Source: FEB-25 sp963726315 (GTDB taxonomy: Bacteria; Chloroflexota; Anaerolineae; Anaerolineales; UBA4823). Taken from it: 64,000 nt of DNA. The notes under the pieces were generated by a model. It was not told the DNA's origin. It saw nothing but the letters and a program-made list of their open reading frames with translations, and made no database searches. Below are positions 8,544-17,778 of this stretch, one piece after another (the stretch's first letter is position 1; every line of letters begins with the position of its first letter). Location of the stretch: positions 124,001 to 188,000 of the forward strand of contig CAVSBZ010000004.1 in the NCBI GenBank assembly GCA_963726315.1, in the 5' to 3' direction. Made by a program: the position numbers and the translations under genes.

Positions 8544-9797
8544 TTATTTTCTACCATTATTTTTGACTGACAGATCAATATCAGATTGTGATTCAATATC
8601 GGAAATCCGCTTCCTCACTACTTCAGCTAACGTAAGGATCGAGCGGGATAACGGTCGTGACTTATCTACCAATAAAAATGGAATTCCACGGTTAACAGAG
8701 ACGATCACTCTCTCTTCAAAGGGTACCACTGCAGCAATCTCTTGTTTTAAATTCTCACTCACTTTTTCTGTTGTAATTCCAATCCTTTTATCGAACTTGT
8801 TCATTACAAAAATAATCCGCTTTCGATCGAAGCCTAATGCATCTGTCTCATCCAGGAAAAGCCTTGAATTCTTGATTGAGGGTATATCTTGGGTAGTCAG
8901 CAGAATCAACAAATCACTATTATTAATCGCGCTTGCGGTTATATTCAGTAATGCCGAGGCTGTATCAATGATTATATACGAATACATGGTTCGCAGGAAC
9001 CCAATTACTTTGGAAAATTGTTCACTTGAAACCATGTCGCTTTGTTCAGGTTTCATTGGTGCAGCCAATATCTTGATACCAGATTGTGAGTGTTTTATGG
9101 TGACACTATTGACAATATCAACATCCAGTTCATCTGATCTTGGGGCTAGATCCAAGATGCTGAATTTCCCTTGCTCGTTCAAGAAAACAGCTACATCTCC
9201 GAATTGCAGATTTGCATCCACAATGACCACCGATGTATCTTCATTGTTCAAGCATACTGCAAGGTTTGTCGCAAGGGTAGTACAGCCTGATCCGCCTTTC
9301 GGGCTGTAAAATGTTATTACTTTTCCCCCAGCGAGAGTCGATCCCAAGGGGTATGTCCCACCAGTCCTGGCAGTTTGAACACCACTTACCTGTGGAACTT
9401 TCGTGCGCTCTTCGTGTGCCATAGCACCGGCACGACGGATCGCTGAATTTAATTCATCGATTGTTGGCGGCTTTGTCAAAAAATCACGCGCCCCGGCCAG
9501 CATAGCCCGTCTCATATAATTAGGGTCGTTTTGGATGGAAAGGATTACGATCTGAGCAAACGGCACTACTTTTCGGATGATCTCCGTGGCAGCGATTCCA
9601 TCCATGTCAGGCATATTGATATCCATCAGAAGAACATCTGGCTTTACATCTTTTGAGATATCAATTGCTTCACGACCAGTTCTTGCGACGCCAACAACTT
9701 CGACATCCGGCTCGAATTGTAAAAGTTTTCTTATGTTTTCTCGAGTCTCGGCTATGTCGTCGACGATTACTACACGAATTTTATCCGTATCAACCAC
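8544..9797 (-). CDS. cpaE: CpaE/TadZ-type protein: receiver domain fused to a MinD-like ATPase
   Basis: TadZ/CpaE proteins position the Tad machine in the cell. The 417-residue product has an N-terminal receiver domain (residues 8-125) and a MinD/ParA-like ATPase domain (from about 155) with a deviant Walker A, YSPKGGSGCTT. The receiver keeps the acidic pair (IVDD), the phospho-acceptor Asp in LLMDINMPDMDG and the Lys of FLTKPP, so it looks able to be phosphorylated. Start is GTG 9797, with GGAGCG upstream. The sensor kinase 2.1 kb upstream is a candidate partner (inference). Confidence 0.93.
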   Translation of the reverse strand: MVDTDKIRVVIVDDIAETRENIRKLLQFEPDVEVVGVARTGREAIDISKDVKPDVLLMDINMPDMDGIAATEIIRKVVPFAQIVILSIQNDPNYMRRAMLAGARDFLTKPPTIDELNSAIRRAGAMAHEERTKVPQVSGVQTARTGGTYPLGSTLAGGKVITFYSPKGGSGCTTLATNLAVCLNNEDTSVVIVDANLQFGDVAVFLNEQGKFSILDLAPRSDELDVDIVNSVTIKHSQSGIKILAAPMKPEQSDMVSSEQFSKVIGFLRTMYSYIIIDTASALLNITASAINNSDLLILLTTQDIPSIKNSRLFLDETDALGFDRKRIIFVMNKFDKRIGITTEKVSENLKQEIAAVVPFEERVIVSVNRGIPFLLVDKSRPLSRSILTLAEVVRKRISDIESQSDIDLSVKNNGRK

Positions 9798-9820
9798 TTA
9801 TTCGCTCCAAAGGTAAAAAA

Positions 9821-10954
9821 TCAAGGTTGTGGGGTTGGGGTACTGTCATTTGGGAGTGACGGAGGAACTAAAGCATTTACAGCTGGTTCGAAACCGTAGG
9901 GCAATTTGACTGGAATAGGTATATTATACTGATCCAACAAATATGACAAGGTGACAGCTTCAGTTCCATTGGCTTCAGCATCACGGGGATTTCGCAGTAC
10001 CAATGTCAATTGAGCACCACCATAGATCAGGTAATTTAATGTTACTGCATCCTGTGGAGATACAATTAACGTAATCACATCCGGTGCTGCAGGCATAGGC
10101 GTTGGTGTAGGCGCAGCCTGTTCTTGTGCTGGTTCTGCACCAGGTTCAGGTGTAGAGGTCGCCGCAGGTTGAGTAGCTGCTAGTGCAGCTTTTTCTGCTG
10201 GGGTTAAAAAGTTTCCCATTTGCAGCACAATCACATCTTGGATTAGAGTCTGGCTGACCAGACGCGGACGTTGTGGCTCGGACGGCAATATATAGAATGT
10301 CTGGTTCATCAACAAATCAGTTTCTGGTCGGCCTTGTTCTGATGTACCGCGGATTGGTAGCGCAAACAAAGAGCCATCATTTGCCGCGCCTCCACCAGGA
10401 CCAATCACATTTCCCGTCCAATTCGGTAATTTCGTTTGCCAGGCGGGGTCCATATCCACGAATAACATCGTAACGATTACATTCACATGATCCCCTCTTT
10501 CGGGAGCATAAGATATGCTCGATAGGCGGGTGATCGGGATTGATACAGCAACCATACCAGGAGAAATGAACAACGCATCATCAGACCCAAGCTCTGTGAT
10601 AGGTGATTCGGTCACCAAGGCAGAAGTCACCACTGTGTAAGGATCCATGGAAAAGCGCGCCATTTTACCCACAACTTGATTGACATCAGTGTACATGATT
10701 GGCAACACCAGATCTGCCGGATAATTGTATGTATCTAGTTTGTCTGCAGTAATAATATCACCTCGTTGCACTTGCTGGGTAACTACAACAACCTTGGATG
10801 TAGATACTGGAGTCGGGGTCAACAATGGCTCAGTGACTCCTTCCGTCCCTTGAGCCTTTGGAAATAACCCCCCTCCCTTAACTAATAGATATACTAAAGC
10901 CAGAGCAATGACGATGATCAATGCTAATAGTAAGAAAATTCTTCCTCGACGCAT
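9821..10954 (-). CDS. cpaB: CpaB/RcpC-type Flp pilus assembly protein with SAF domain
   Basis: CpaB proteins assist Flp pilus assembly outside the cytoplasmic membrane. The 377-residue product has a basic start and a membrane segment (residues 5-25), then an SAF domain (VVVTQQVQRGDIITADKLDTYNYPADLV) and an RcpC/CpaB domain (AVSIPITRLSSISYAPERGDHVNVIV). A Pro/Ala/Thr-rich linker at about 270-295 and a C-terminal tail ending TPTPQP resemble other exported proteins in this window. Start ATG 10954 has GGGAGG upstream. It lies between the pilins and cpaE. Confidence 0.92.
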   Translation of the reverse strand: MRRGRIFLLLALIIVIALALVYLLVKGGGLFPKAQGTEGVTEPLLTPTPVSTSKVVVVTQQVQRGDIITADKLDTYNYPADLVLPIMYTDVNQVVGKMARFSMDPYTVVTSALVTESPITELGSDDALFISPGMVAVSIPITRLSSISYAPERGDHVNVIVTMLFVDMDPAWQTKLPNWTGNVIGPGGGAANDGSLFALPIRGTSEQGRPETDLLMNQTFYILPSEPQRPRLVSQTLIQDVIVLQMGNFLTPAEKAALAATQPAATSTPEPGAEPAQEQAAPTPTPMPAAPDVITLIVSPQDAVTLNYLIYGGAQLTLVLRNPRDAEANGTEAVTLSYLLDQYNIPIPVKLPYGFEPAVNALVPPSLPNDSTPTPQP

Positions 10955-11113
10955 ATCTGCCTCCCATGATCTGGTATTCTCGAGCTGTCTGCGGTTTAAT
11001 CATACGACCATTATGTCAAAAGTCAAGTTCAACGGTTTTCGTCCCCGCAGGGTCTATATTAGAATTTTACCGACCACCCTTTTTGCTGCAAGATTTAAGC
11101 CAGACTTTAATAC

Positions 11114-11140
11114 AAAAATTGGACCCGCTCTCACGGGTCC
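11114..11140 (-). terminator. Terminator after the proximal Flp pilin
   Basis: On the minus strand, GGACCCG pairs with CGGGTCC around a short loop and is followed by AATTTTTG. It lies 20 bases after the pilin stop. Partial termination here would let pilin transcripts exceed those of the downstream assembly genes (inference). Confidence 0.75.
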
Positions 11141-11160
11141 AGCTTTTGTGAAAGTATTTA

Positions 11161-11313
11161 TTAACGTACAAGAGCCGATGATATCTGGCTGAAGACCGTG
11201 GAGATTTGGGTACCGAGGACGGTAAGAACAACGATAACTACGATGGCAATTAGTACAATAATCAACGCGTATTCAACCATACCCTGACCCTTTTCCCTAG
11301 GCGAGAACAGCAT
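11161..11313 (-). CDS. Flp-family pilin (copy 1)
   Basis: A 50-residue Flp/Tad pilin. It has a short basic leader, the processing-type motif G-Q-G-M-V-E-Y (Glu at position 5 after the likely cleavage), then a hydrophobic helix ALIIVLIAIVVIVVLTVLG, and ends SSALVR. A strong AAGGAGGTGA ribosome binding site precedes ATG 11313. It is almost identical to the second copy at 11673-11825: only R6/K6 and T39/K39 differ. No prepilin peptidase gene is in the window. Confidence 0.93.
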   Translation of the reverse strand: MLFSPREKGQGMVEYALIIVLIAIVVIVVLTVLGTQISTVFSQISSALVR

Positions 11314-11620
11314 GTCGTTCACCTCCTTCCTTATTAGAATTCCTCGAATTTACCAAAGGTTTGAACATTATAATATTTCCTGTCACAAAAACAATGCAAC
11401 AACGCTTAATAATCCCTAACAGTTGTGCAAGTAATGCTGATTGAAGCTATGAATATTGCATTTAACTGTGATCTGTATTTATTTATAATCTGGACGGTTT
11501 GTTTCGCTTAATAAGGTTTCAATGTGCTGCAAGCATTTTCTATTTCTAAATTGGCTGGAAGGTCGTCATCCTTCTTCTCATCATTCATATCTTATTCATT
11601 AGTAATTCTCATTTCTTATT
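11314..11620. other. Noncoding spacer between the two pilin genes
   Basis: About 300 A/T-rich bases up to the pilin-2 terminator. I see no open frame on either strand and no clear promoter. The last 24 bases next to copy 1 carry its ribosome binding site. Confidence 0.5.
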
Positions 11621-11660
11621 AAACACAATGAGCCCGGAATAAACCGGGCTCATCGTGTTT
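11621..11660 (-). terminator. Strong hairpin terminator after Flp pilin copy 2
   Basis: A 14-bp near-perfect stem (CACGATGAGCCCGG on the minus strand against CCGGGCTCATTGTG) with a TTTATT loop lies 13 bases after the pilin stop, followed by TTTAATAAG. The flanking runs of A and T would let it work in both directions. Confidence 0.85.
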
Positions 11661-11672
11661 ACGTTTTGAGTA

Positions 11673-11825
11673 TTATCGGACCAGTGCTGAAGAAATCTGG
11701 CTGAATACCTTGGAAATTTGGGTGCCGAGGACGGTAAGAACAACGATGACAACAATCGCAATTAATACAATAATCAATGCATATTCGACCATACCCTGAC
11801 CCTTTTCCTTAGGCGAGAACAACAT
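11673..11825 (-). CDS. Flp-family pilin (copy 2)
   Basis: A 50-residue paralogue of the pilin at 11161-11313, with the same G-Q-G-M-V-E-Y processing motif, hydrophobic helix and SSALVR end. The ribosome binding site, AAGGAGGTGA before ATG 11825, is the same as in the other copy, so the duplication included the leader. It is followed by its own strong terminator, suggesting high and separate expression from copy 1. Which copy is the major pilin cannot be told. Confidence 0.92.
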   Translation of the reverse strand: MLFSPKEKGQGMVEYALIIVLIAIVVIVVLTVLGTQISKVFSQISSALVR

Positions 11826-11937
11826 GGCATTCACCTCCTTCCCTACACGGTTTCTTTGGTTCTATTCCAAAGTTAGTAACATTATATGAAATTTTGATGA
11901 AAAAAGCAATATGTATAGCCTTAAGAACTCCTTACAA

Positions 11938-13011
11938 TTATGTAAAGGCGTTTGCGCCTACGGAGGGAATTTGAAATAAAATGTGCGAACCATGACCGAT
12001 CGTGCTATGAACTTCCATGCTTCCGCCCAGCATTTGAACCCGATCGCGAATCACTTTCAACCCCATACCGCCCGAATCCTGCACTTTATCGACATCGAAA
12101 CCTTTCCCATTATCTTCAAGGCTGATTCGTAAACCTGTTTCCGACGAATCCAATTGGAGAATCACCTGAGTCGCCTGGCTGTGAAGAGCGATATTACCGA
12201 GTAATTCCTGGATGGCACGGAATACCATTACTTCTAGATAGGATTCAAATCTTTGTTCCATCCCGGTCGAGACTAACCTCACCTCGATCCCTGATTGATC
12301 CTTAAATGTTTCCACATACCGGGTTATTGTTGGCACCAGACCCAAGTCGTCTAACATCATTGGGCGTAGATCAAATATAAAATCGCGTACCTTTTGAAAT
12401 GTGGATGACGCAGTTGTCTTTACACCTGCAAGTTCTTCCTTAGCTTTTGATTGGTCGATGTCAAACAATCGCATCGCAATTTCAGTCTGCAAAATAAAAT
12501 TCGATAGGGCTTGTGCAGGGCCATCGTGCATTTTGCGAGCAAGGCGACCTCGTTCTGCTTCCTGTGCTTGAATGATCAATTCGACCGATTTTGCTAACGC
12601 CGATTGATCCTTCTTCGTACCACTCTGATCAAATTCTCCCGAAAGCAGTGCCTGATTAACTCTTTCCAAAATTATCAGATAATGCTCAATATGGGTATGA
12701 TCACTTTGTAGTTTATCAATTTGCCCGCGCATTACAAAGAGCCTCTGTTGGGCGTCTAAAGCTGCATCATAAGCCGTCCGAATATCTGCTTTAGAAGCTG
12801 TTTCAAACTGAGATTGAATTTGTTGCAAATGAGCGGAGATTGAGGCATTCCTTTGTTGGATTCTAGAAATCTCAAGCTGACTTTGCTCAATAAGCATCAC
12901 GATTTCTTTTAATTCCTTCTGAGTTTGTTCCAGCTCAAATCTGCAATCCTGCCTTAGTTTTTCCCAAAATGTAAGGTCTTCTTGATCCTGAGTTTTGCTA
13001 GGCAAATCCAT
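11938..13011 (-). CDS. DegS/LiaS-type sensor histidine kinase, cytoplasmic
   Basis: The 357-residue protein has no membrane segment. Residues 20-125 are a Gln/Glu-rich coiled coil that probably senses or dimerises. A HisKA_3 domain follows (EAERGRLARKMHDGPAQAL, phosphorylated His at about 162), then a HATPase_c domain with N box (ELLGNIALHS), DNGKGFD and the GGMGLKVIRDRVQMLGG G-boxes. Kinases of this type normally pair with LuxR-type regulators, but none is in the window. The nearest intact receiver domain is the one on CpaE. Start ATG 13011 has AGGAG upstream. Confidence 0.9.
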   Translation of the reverse strand: MDLPSKTQDQEDLTFWEKLRQDCRFELEQTQKELKEIVMLIEQSQLEISRIQQRNASISAHLQQIQSQFETASKADIRTAYDAALDAQQRLFVMRGQIDKLQSDHTHIEHYLIILERVNQALLSGEFDQSGTKKDQSALAKSVELIIQAQEAERGRLARKMHDGPAQALSNFILQTEIAMRLFDIDQSKAKEELAGVKTTASSTFQKVRDFIFDLRPMMLDDLGLVPTITRYVETFKDQSGIEVRLVSTGMEQRFESYLEVMVFRAIQELLGNIALHSQATQVILQLDSSETGLRISLEDNGKGFDVDKVQDSGGMGLKVIRDRVQMLGGSMEVHSTIGHGSHILFQIPSVGANAFT

Positions 13012-13171
13012 TTTCAGTGCTCCTCAAACCAGTCACAGCCTCTTAATTTGTTGGAAACGAGTATAGCACAGTAAAACACCATGAGCAACCATCATAGCTA
13101 ACAATTCTAATAACCAGGATGTATATCTCCTCATGTATAATTCTTATGTACCCCAGGAATAGATCTATTTA

Positions 13172-14641
13172 ATGCATAATATTGAAAAAGCGTTTCTCCA
13201 AATTTATACCTGCCTGGTCGTGGCATTATTTGCCTGGAATTCGATAAACACCATCCGTTTTCCATTCGGCGCGGATTACGGAGAAGCCCCACTTATGGAT
13301 CAGGCAAGACGAATACAAACAAAAGCAACATTATATAAATCAGATCTCAATGCACCACCGTATGTGATTACCAACTATCCACCATTGTATTCTTCCTGGG
13401 TAGCAGCAGCCAATTCGATATTTAAAATTCCCCTATTTCAAGCTGGACGGATCACCTCAGTATTCTTCTCCCTAGTAACAGGCTATATTATCGGATTATT
13501 TACCTATCATCTCACCAGGAAGAAGTTATTTGCTGTTTTTAGCGCAATATTATTCTTAGGCCACCCTTTTGTGATTGTATGGTCATCTCTGGCGCGTGTG
13601 GACTTAATGGCACTTGCCTTCAGCTTGTTAGGGCTATGGATTCTTTATCGATATCGAGAATCTGGAATCGGAATTGTGATTGCGGTCATTTGCTTTTTAG
13701 CGGCTGCTTTCACCAGGCAATCGTACTTGTTATCAGGCCCACTGGCTGGTTTTATTTGGCTTTGGCATTTAAACCGTAAGCGCGCTATCGCGTTTATATT
13801 ATTTTTAGGTGCCTCAGGTCTGCTGATATTTGGAACGATTAATGCACTCACCCATGGTGGTTTCTTTACGAATATAGTTATGGCAAATATTAATCGATAC
13901 GACATTCTTCATGCATTCTCATTAACCAGACAATTATTACTGATCTGGCCAGTAATATTGATATTAAGTGCCTCGATCATTATTCTTGCTATATATTCCA
14001 GGTTTAGGAATCTCTCGATTGATCAAAGTGGTACTTTGCAGCAGCCATTCATTTTTTACGGTTTGGTCTTCTTTACACTCGGTGCGTTTATCTCAGCACT
14101 GACGGTTGGAAAGATTGGTTCTAATGTCAATTATTTTCTTGAATTGATAGCAGTTTGTGCCATCTGGTGTGGAATTGCAGTCAAGTTAATCTTCGAGTTG
14201 AAAAAAATTGTTAAGTGGGTGTGTATTGGACTATTATTCCTTCAATTAGTTTGGGTCATGAGCTATAGTCTTAGGGTAATTCAGCTGACCTCTGAAAATT
14301 TATGGGGGAGGATTGATGTATATGAGAGCCTGAATTCGAAAGTTCAGGCTGCGGTTCAAAATGGAACTGTGCTATCCGATGATTTTATGGACTTAATTGT
14401 CTTATCCGATCAGTCGATTTACTATCAACCATTTGAATATGGCGAACTTTACTACGCAGGACTCTGGAATCCGGCAGAATTAGTAACTCAAATTGAAAAG
14501 CGCCAATTTCCACTCATCATAATTGGTGGAAATTCGTTAATAAAAGGTTGCTGCTGGTCCCCAACCATGATTGATGCTATGGAGGCGAATTATCAGATCG
14601 TGGAAGAGAACAATGTGCTTGTGCTTACACCGTTGAAATAG
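13172..14641 (+). CDS. Polytopic membrane protein, probable GT-C-type glycosyltransferase
   Basis: 489 residues with about ten to twelve hydrophobic segments and a C-terminal soluble part. The first loop after membrane segment 1 carries an acidic motif (FGADYGEAPLMDQARRI), and later NYPPLYSSW occurs. This resembles the DxD/ExD first-loop layout of GT-C enzymes such as the ArnT/PMT-like families, which use lipid-linked sugars. The specific sugar or acceptor cannot be read from sequence. First gene of a plus-strand run of glycosyltransferases (13.2-23.1 kb). ATG 13172 lacks a clear ribosome binding site. A TATAAT lies at 13136-13141. Confidence 0.65.
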   Translation: MHNIEKAFLQIYTCLVVALFAWNSINTIRFPFGADYGEAPLMDQARRIQTKATLYKSDLNAPPYVITNYPPLYSSWVAAANSIFKIPLFQAGRITSVFFSLVTGYIIGLFTYHLTRKKLFAVFSAILFLGHPFVIVWSSLARVDLMALAFSLLGLWILYRYRESGIGIVIAVICFLAAAFTRQSYLLSGPLAGFIWLWHLNRKRAIAFILFLGASGLLIFGTINALTHGGFFTNIVMANINRYDILHAFSLTRQLLLIWPVILILSASIIILAIYSRFRNLSIDQSGTLQQPFIFYGLVFFTLGAFISALTVGKIGSNVNYFLELIAVCAIWCGIAVKLIFELKKIVKWVCIGLLFLQLVWVMSYSLRVIQLTSENLWGRIDVYESLNSKVQAAVQNGTVLSDDFMDLIVLSDQSIYYQPFEYGELYYAGLWNPAELVTQIEKRQFPLIIIGGNSLIKGCCWSPTMIDAMEANYQIVEENNVLVLTPLK

Positions 14642-14657
14642 TTGGCAGCATAAATTC

Positions 14658-15833
14658 ATGATTCCATTGATTATTTGGTTATTTGTGCGCCTGGTCACTA
14701 GTTTGGTTGCGGGCATGGGCTCATCGATAAAACCGTTGACTCCATTAGAAACAAGTCTGCCATTCTTACCTCCAGCCGCGCCCTTCAGTCAATGGTTTGA
14801 GCGGGCGTTTCTGTCTCCTTGGATGCGCTGGGATGCTGTTTGGTACCAGCGGATTGTCGCCCAGGGATACTCATCAACGGATGGTACTGCGCAATTTCAT
14901 CCTTTATATCCCTGGCTGTCCAGCTTATTCTTTCGGATCGGGTTCACATCTACCCTAAGTCTGCTGATCGTTAGCTCACTTGCCGGAATTGCTTTATATT
15001 ATTTCTTCTTGAAATTAGCGCGGTATGATCTCAACCCCAGCGATTCACTCTTTGCATTGTTGCTATTTGCTTTTGCCCCTCCAGCATTTATAATTTTTGC
15101 TCCATACTCAGAAGGATTATTTCTGCTTACCGCAGTATTGTGTATGCTCTTTTTACGCAGAAGATCATGGTGGCTGGCTGGTTTAATGGGCGGATTGGCA
15201 GCACTGACACGCCAGCAAGGAATAATCTTATTCGTTCCAATGGCATGGGAACTTTGGGAGGATTCAGGACGACAGGCTCTAAACCTGCGGAAACATTGGC
15301 GCGATTGGCTCGCCCTTGGATTAATCCCTCTGGGATTGATTGTGTGGTTAGTTTATCGCGCAATCTTTTTAAATGACTTACACGCTAATTTTTCGAGTAT
15401 CCACGATTTACTTTATTCATTCACAATATCTCCGAGTGCAACAAAAGTCGTTCCTATGCAGCAATTCCTATGGCCTTGGATGGCAATCAAAAATGCATTC
15501 GTCAAACTTATCAACCAGCCAGATATCGATATCTGGGTAAATATCGTTGCAACATCCCTATTTATAATATTATTAGCAATCACGTGGAAAAAATTACGCC
15601 TGAGTTACAGGTTATACTCACTTCTAATTACTATCGTCAGCTTTAGTTATTATACAGGTACAATCCACCCGTATATGGGCTTGCCAAGGCATTTATTCCT
15701 TGCTTTCCCTGTTTTTATTGGACTGCCTGCCATAATTACTAATCGTTGGATAAGACTTCTTCTCATCAGTTTAAGCCTTATCGCCATGTCTTTCTTGCTC
15801 ATTCTTTACGTTTTGCAGGCCTGGGTACCATGA
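14658..15833 (+). CDS. PIG-V-like mannosyltransferase family membrane protein
   Basis: The 391-residue polytopic protein has the PIG-V family signature in its first extracytoplasmic loop: W-x-R-W-D-A-V-W-Y-Q-R-I then AQGY, followed by FHPLYPWLSSL. PIG-V-like GT-C enzymes transfer mannose from polyprenol-phosphate-mannose to lipid or protein acceptors. The DPMS-like gene directly downstream overlaps it by ATGA and could supply such a donor, so the two may act together (inference). About nine membrane segments are visible. It follows the preceding gene by 16 bp. Confidence 0.78.
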   Translation: MIPLIIWLFVRLVTSLVAGMGSSIKPLTPLETSLPFLPPAAPFSQWFERAFLSPWMRWDAVWYQRIVAQGYSSTDGTAQFHPLYPWLSSLFFRIGFTSTLSLLIVSSLAGIALYYFFLKLARYDLNPSDSLFALLLFAFAPPAFIIFAPYSEGLFLLTAVLCMLFLRRRSWWLAGLMGGLAALTRQQGIILFVPMAWELWEDSGRQALNLRKHWRDWLALGLIPLGLIVWLVYRAIFLNDLHANFSSIHDLLYSFTISPSATKVVPMQQFLWPWMAIKNAFVKLINQPDIDIWVNIVATSLFIILLAITWKKLRLSYRLYSLLITIVSFSYYTGTIHPYMGLPRHLFLAFPVFIGLPAIITNRWIRLLLISLSLIAMSFLLILYVLQAWVP

Positions 15834-16555
15834 TTGATAATAATGGCGAGAAGCGAATTAAATTAAGCATCATAATTCCTGTATTTAATGAAGAGAATTC
15901 GCTGGAGAAAGTTGTAGACCAGGTTTTCGCTGTTGACCTTGTTGGTGTTGATAAAGAAATTGTGGTGTCAAATGATGGATCAAAAGACGGCACGTATGAA
16001 ATCATCCAAAGTCTCCACAAAAAATATCCCGCGTTAATTTCCTATCACTCACCAACAAACATTGGTAAAGGCGCAGCAGTGCGGCTTGGAATGGCAATCT
16101 CTTCGGGTGATCTGATCACAATTCAAGATGCCGACATGGAGTTAGATCCAAAAGAATATCCGCGTTTGATCTCCCCCCTTCTCAATCATGAAACCAAGGT
16201 CGTCTATGGATCTCAATTCTTAAATTCTAAAGTTAAACTCAACCGGACATCCTATCTGGCAAATCGTTTGTTAACTTTTTTAACGAACCTGTTGTATGGA
16301 TCTCGTCTAACAGATATGGAAACAGCATATAAAATGTTTTTCCGTGATGCCATGGAAGGCATATCCTTACGCTGCGTTCGCTTTGATTTTGAACCTGAAA
16401 TTACAGCAAGTTTTTTATTGAAAGGCTACCATATCCTCGAGGTTCCCATCTCATATACTCCTCGAACGGTTCAAGCAGGCAAGAAAATTTCATGGGTTGA
16501 TGGGTACGAAGCGATATACACATTAATCAGATGTCGTTTTTTTTACCGGAGATAA
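15830..16555 (+). CDS. Family 2 glycosyltransferase, dolichol/polyprenol-phosphate mannosyltransferase-like
   Basis: Soluble GT-A enzyme of the DPM1 type, 241 residues. Motifs: SIIIPVFNEENSLEKVV at the N-terminus, VVSNDGSKDGT, then the DAD-like metal site QDADMELDP. YGSQFLN, LTDMETAYKMF and RFDFEPEITA are typical of polyprenyl-phosphate glucose/mannose synthases. I start it at ATG 15830, which overlaps the TGA of the PIG-V-like gene; the frame is open 84 bases further upstream, inside that gene. It probably makes the lipid-linked sugar used by neighbouring GT-C enzymes (inference). Confidence 0.88.
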   Translation: MIDNNGEKRIKLSIIIPVFNEENSLEKVVDQVFAVDLVGVDKEIVVSNDGSKDGTYEIIQSLHKKYPALISYHSPTNIGKGAAVRLGMAISSGDLITIQDADMELDPKEYPRLISPLLNHETKVVYGSQFLNSKVKLNRTSYLANRLLTFLTNLLYGSRLTDMETAYKMFFRDAMEGISLRCVRFDFEPEITASFLLKGYHILEVPISYTPRTVQAGKKISWVDGYEAIYTLIRCRFFYRR

Positions 16556-16559
16556 TTCA

Positions 16560-17771
16560 TTGCTCAAATCTTTAACCGGCAACAAATTATATTACCGGAT
16601 CACTTTATGGGTTTTACTCCTACTATCTATTTACTTATTGATTAAAGTCGCACCCACCCTCACTAAACCAGAAATTATCCCGGGAGATGATTTTGTGCGA
16701 TTTTGGGCAGGCGGAAAGCTCAACTTGCAGGGCGAAAATCCTTATGACCTTCAACATATTGCAAATCTTCAAATTGAAGCTGGGGATCTCATCTCAGGAC
16801 AAAACGCAAATTCGATCATGTTGAATCCACCCTGGGCGATCTCTCTTATCATGCCGTTTGGCTTGTTCGCCTATCCACCGAGCAGACTGGCATGGCTGAT
16901 TACCTCAACCTTTATAGTTTTATTATCTTCACTTCTGCTCCTGCGCATATATTCTCACAACCCGAAACATCATTGGTTGATTTTGCTGGCAGTTTTTATC
17001 TTCGCCCCAACGATATCGATGCTTGAGAAAGGGCAAATAACTGCTTTGATCTTGCTGGGTATCACCGGATTCCTCTACTTCGGAACAATCGATCGTAATG
17101 ATTGGCTTGCAGGAGTGTGCCTGGCTCTGGTTTCGATTAAACCTCAAATGATGGTGTTATTTTGGATTCTTCTAATCTTATGGATAATCCAACAGCGTAG
17201 ATGGTTAATAATCATCAGTACTGCAATCACGGTACTCGCGTTGACCTTATTAGCGATGATCTTTAATCCTCACATCATCCAGCAGTACCTTGGAATGCTG
17301 CAATCTTATAAAATCTCCGAATGGGCCGTGCCTACGATCGGCTCATATTTGCGATTTTTCTGGTTTGGAACAGACCGATTTTGGTTGCAATTTTTACCCA
17401 CTGTGGTTGGAGTTATATGGCTATTGTATTATTGGTATCGCCATCACGACAATTGGAGTTGGGTCAATGAGCTGCCGATTATCCTCCTGATATCTATGGT
17501 TGTTTCACCGTATTCATGGACATACGACCTGGTGATCTTATTACCTGCAATTATCTTAGGTGCAATTTGGATCATGACAGACAATAAGCATTGGATACCA
17601 GTGTTATTGATCTTCCTTTTTTTAGTAATTAATGTTCTTGATCTAGTTTTGCACATGAAATTAGATGACTTCTGGTTCATTTGGGTGGCTCCGGCATTAT
17701 TGATCTGGTTCTTACTCGTCCGCTGGCAGTACCAGAAATCTCAAAATCGATTGCAAATAATTACTGCATAG
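16560..17771 (+). CDS. GT87-like (DUF2029) polytopic glycosyltransferase
   Basis: 403 residues, about ten membrane segments. It has the GT87-family first-loop pattern: an acidic pair plus aromatics (PGDDFVRFWAGGKL...GENPYDL) and then NPPWA. GT87 enzymes include mycobacterial polyprenol-dependent mannosyltransferases such as PimE. Start codon appears to be TTG 16560, four bases after the previous stop; no better start is in reach. It is the most diverged of the GT87-like copies here. Confidence 0.78.
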   Translation: MLKSLTGNKLYYRITLWVLLLLSIYLLIKVAPTLTKPEIIPGDDFVRFWAGGKLNLQGENPYDLQHIANLQIEAGDLISGQNANSIMLNPPWAISLIMPFGLFAYPPSRLAWLITSTFIVLLSSLLLLRIYSHNPKHHWLILLAVFIFAPTISMLEKGQITALILLGITGFLYFGTIDRNDWLAGVCLALVSIKPQMMVLFWILLILWIIQQRRWLIIISTAITVLALTLLAMIFNPHIIQQYLGMLQSYKISEWAVPTIGSYLRFFWFGTDRFWLQFLPTVVGVIWLLYYWYRHHDNWSWVNELPIILLISMVVSPYSWTYDLVILLPAIILGAIWIMTDNKHWIPVLLIFLFLVINVLDLVLHMKLDDFWFIWVAPALLIWFLLVRWQYQKSQNRLQIITA

Positions 17772-17778
17772 AAATAAT

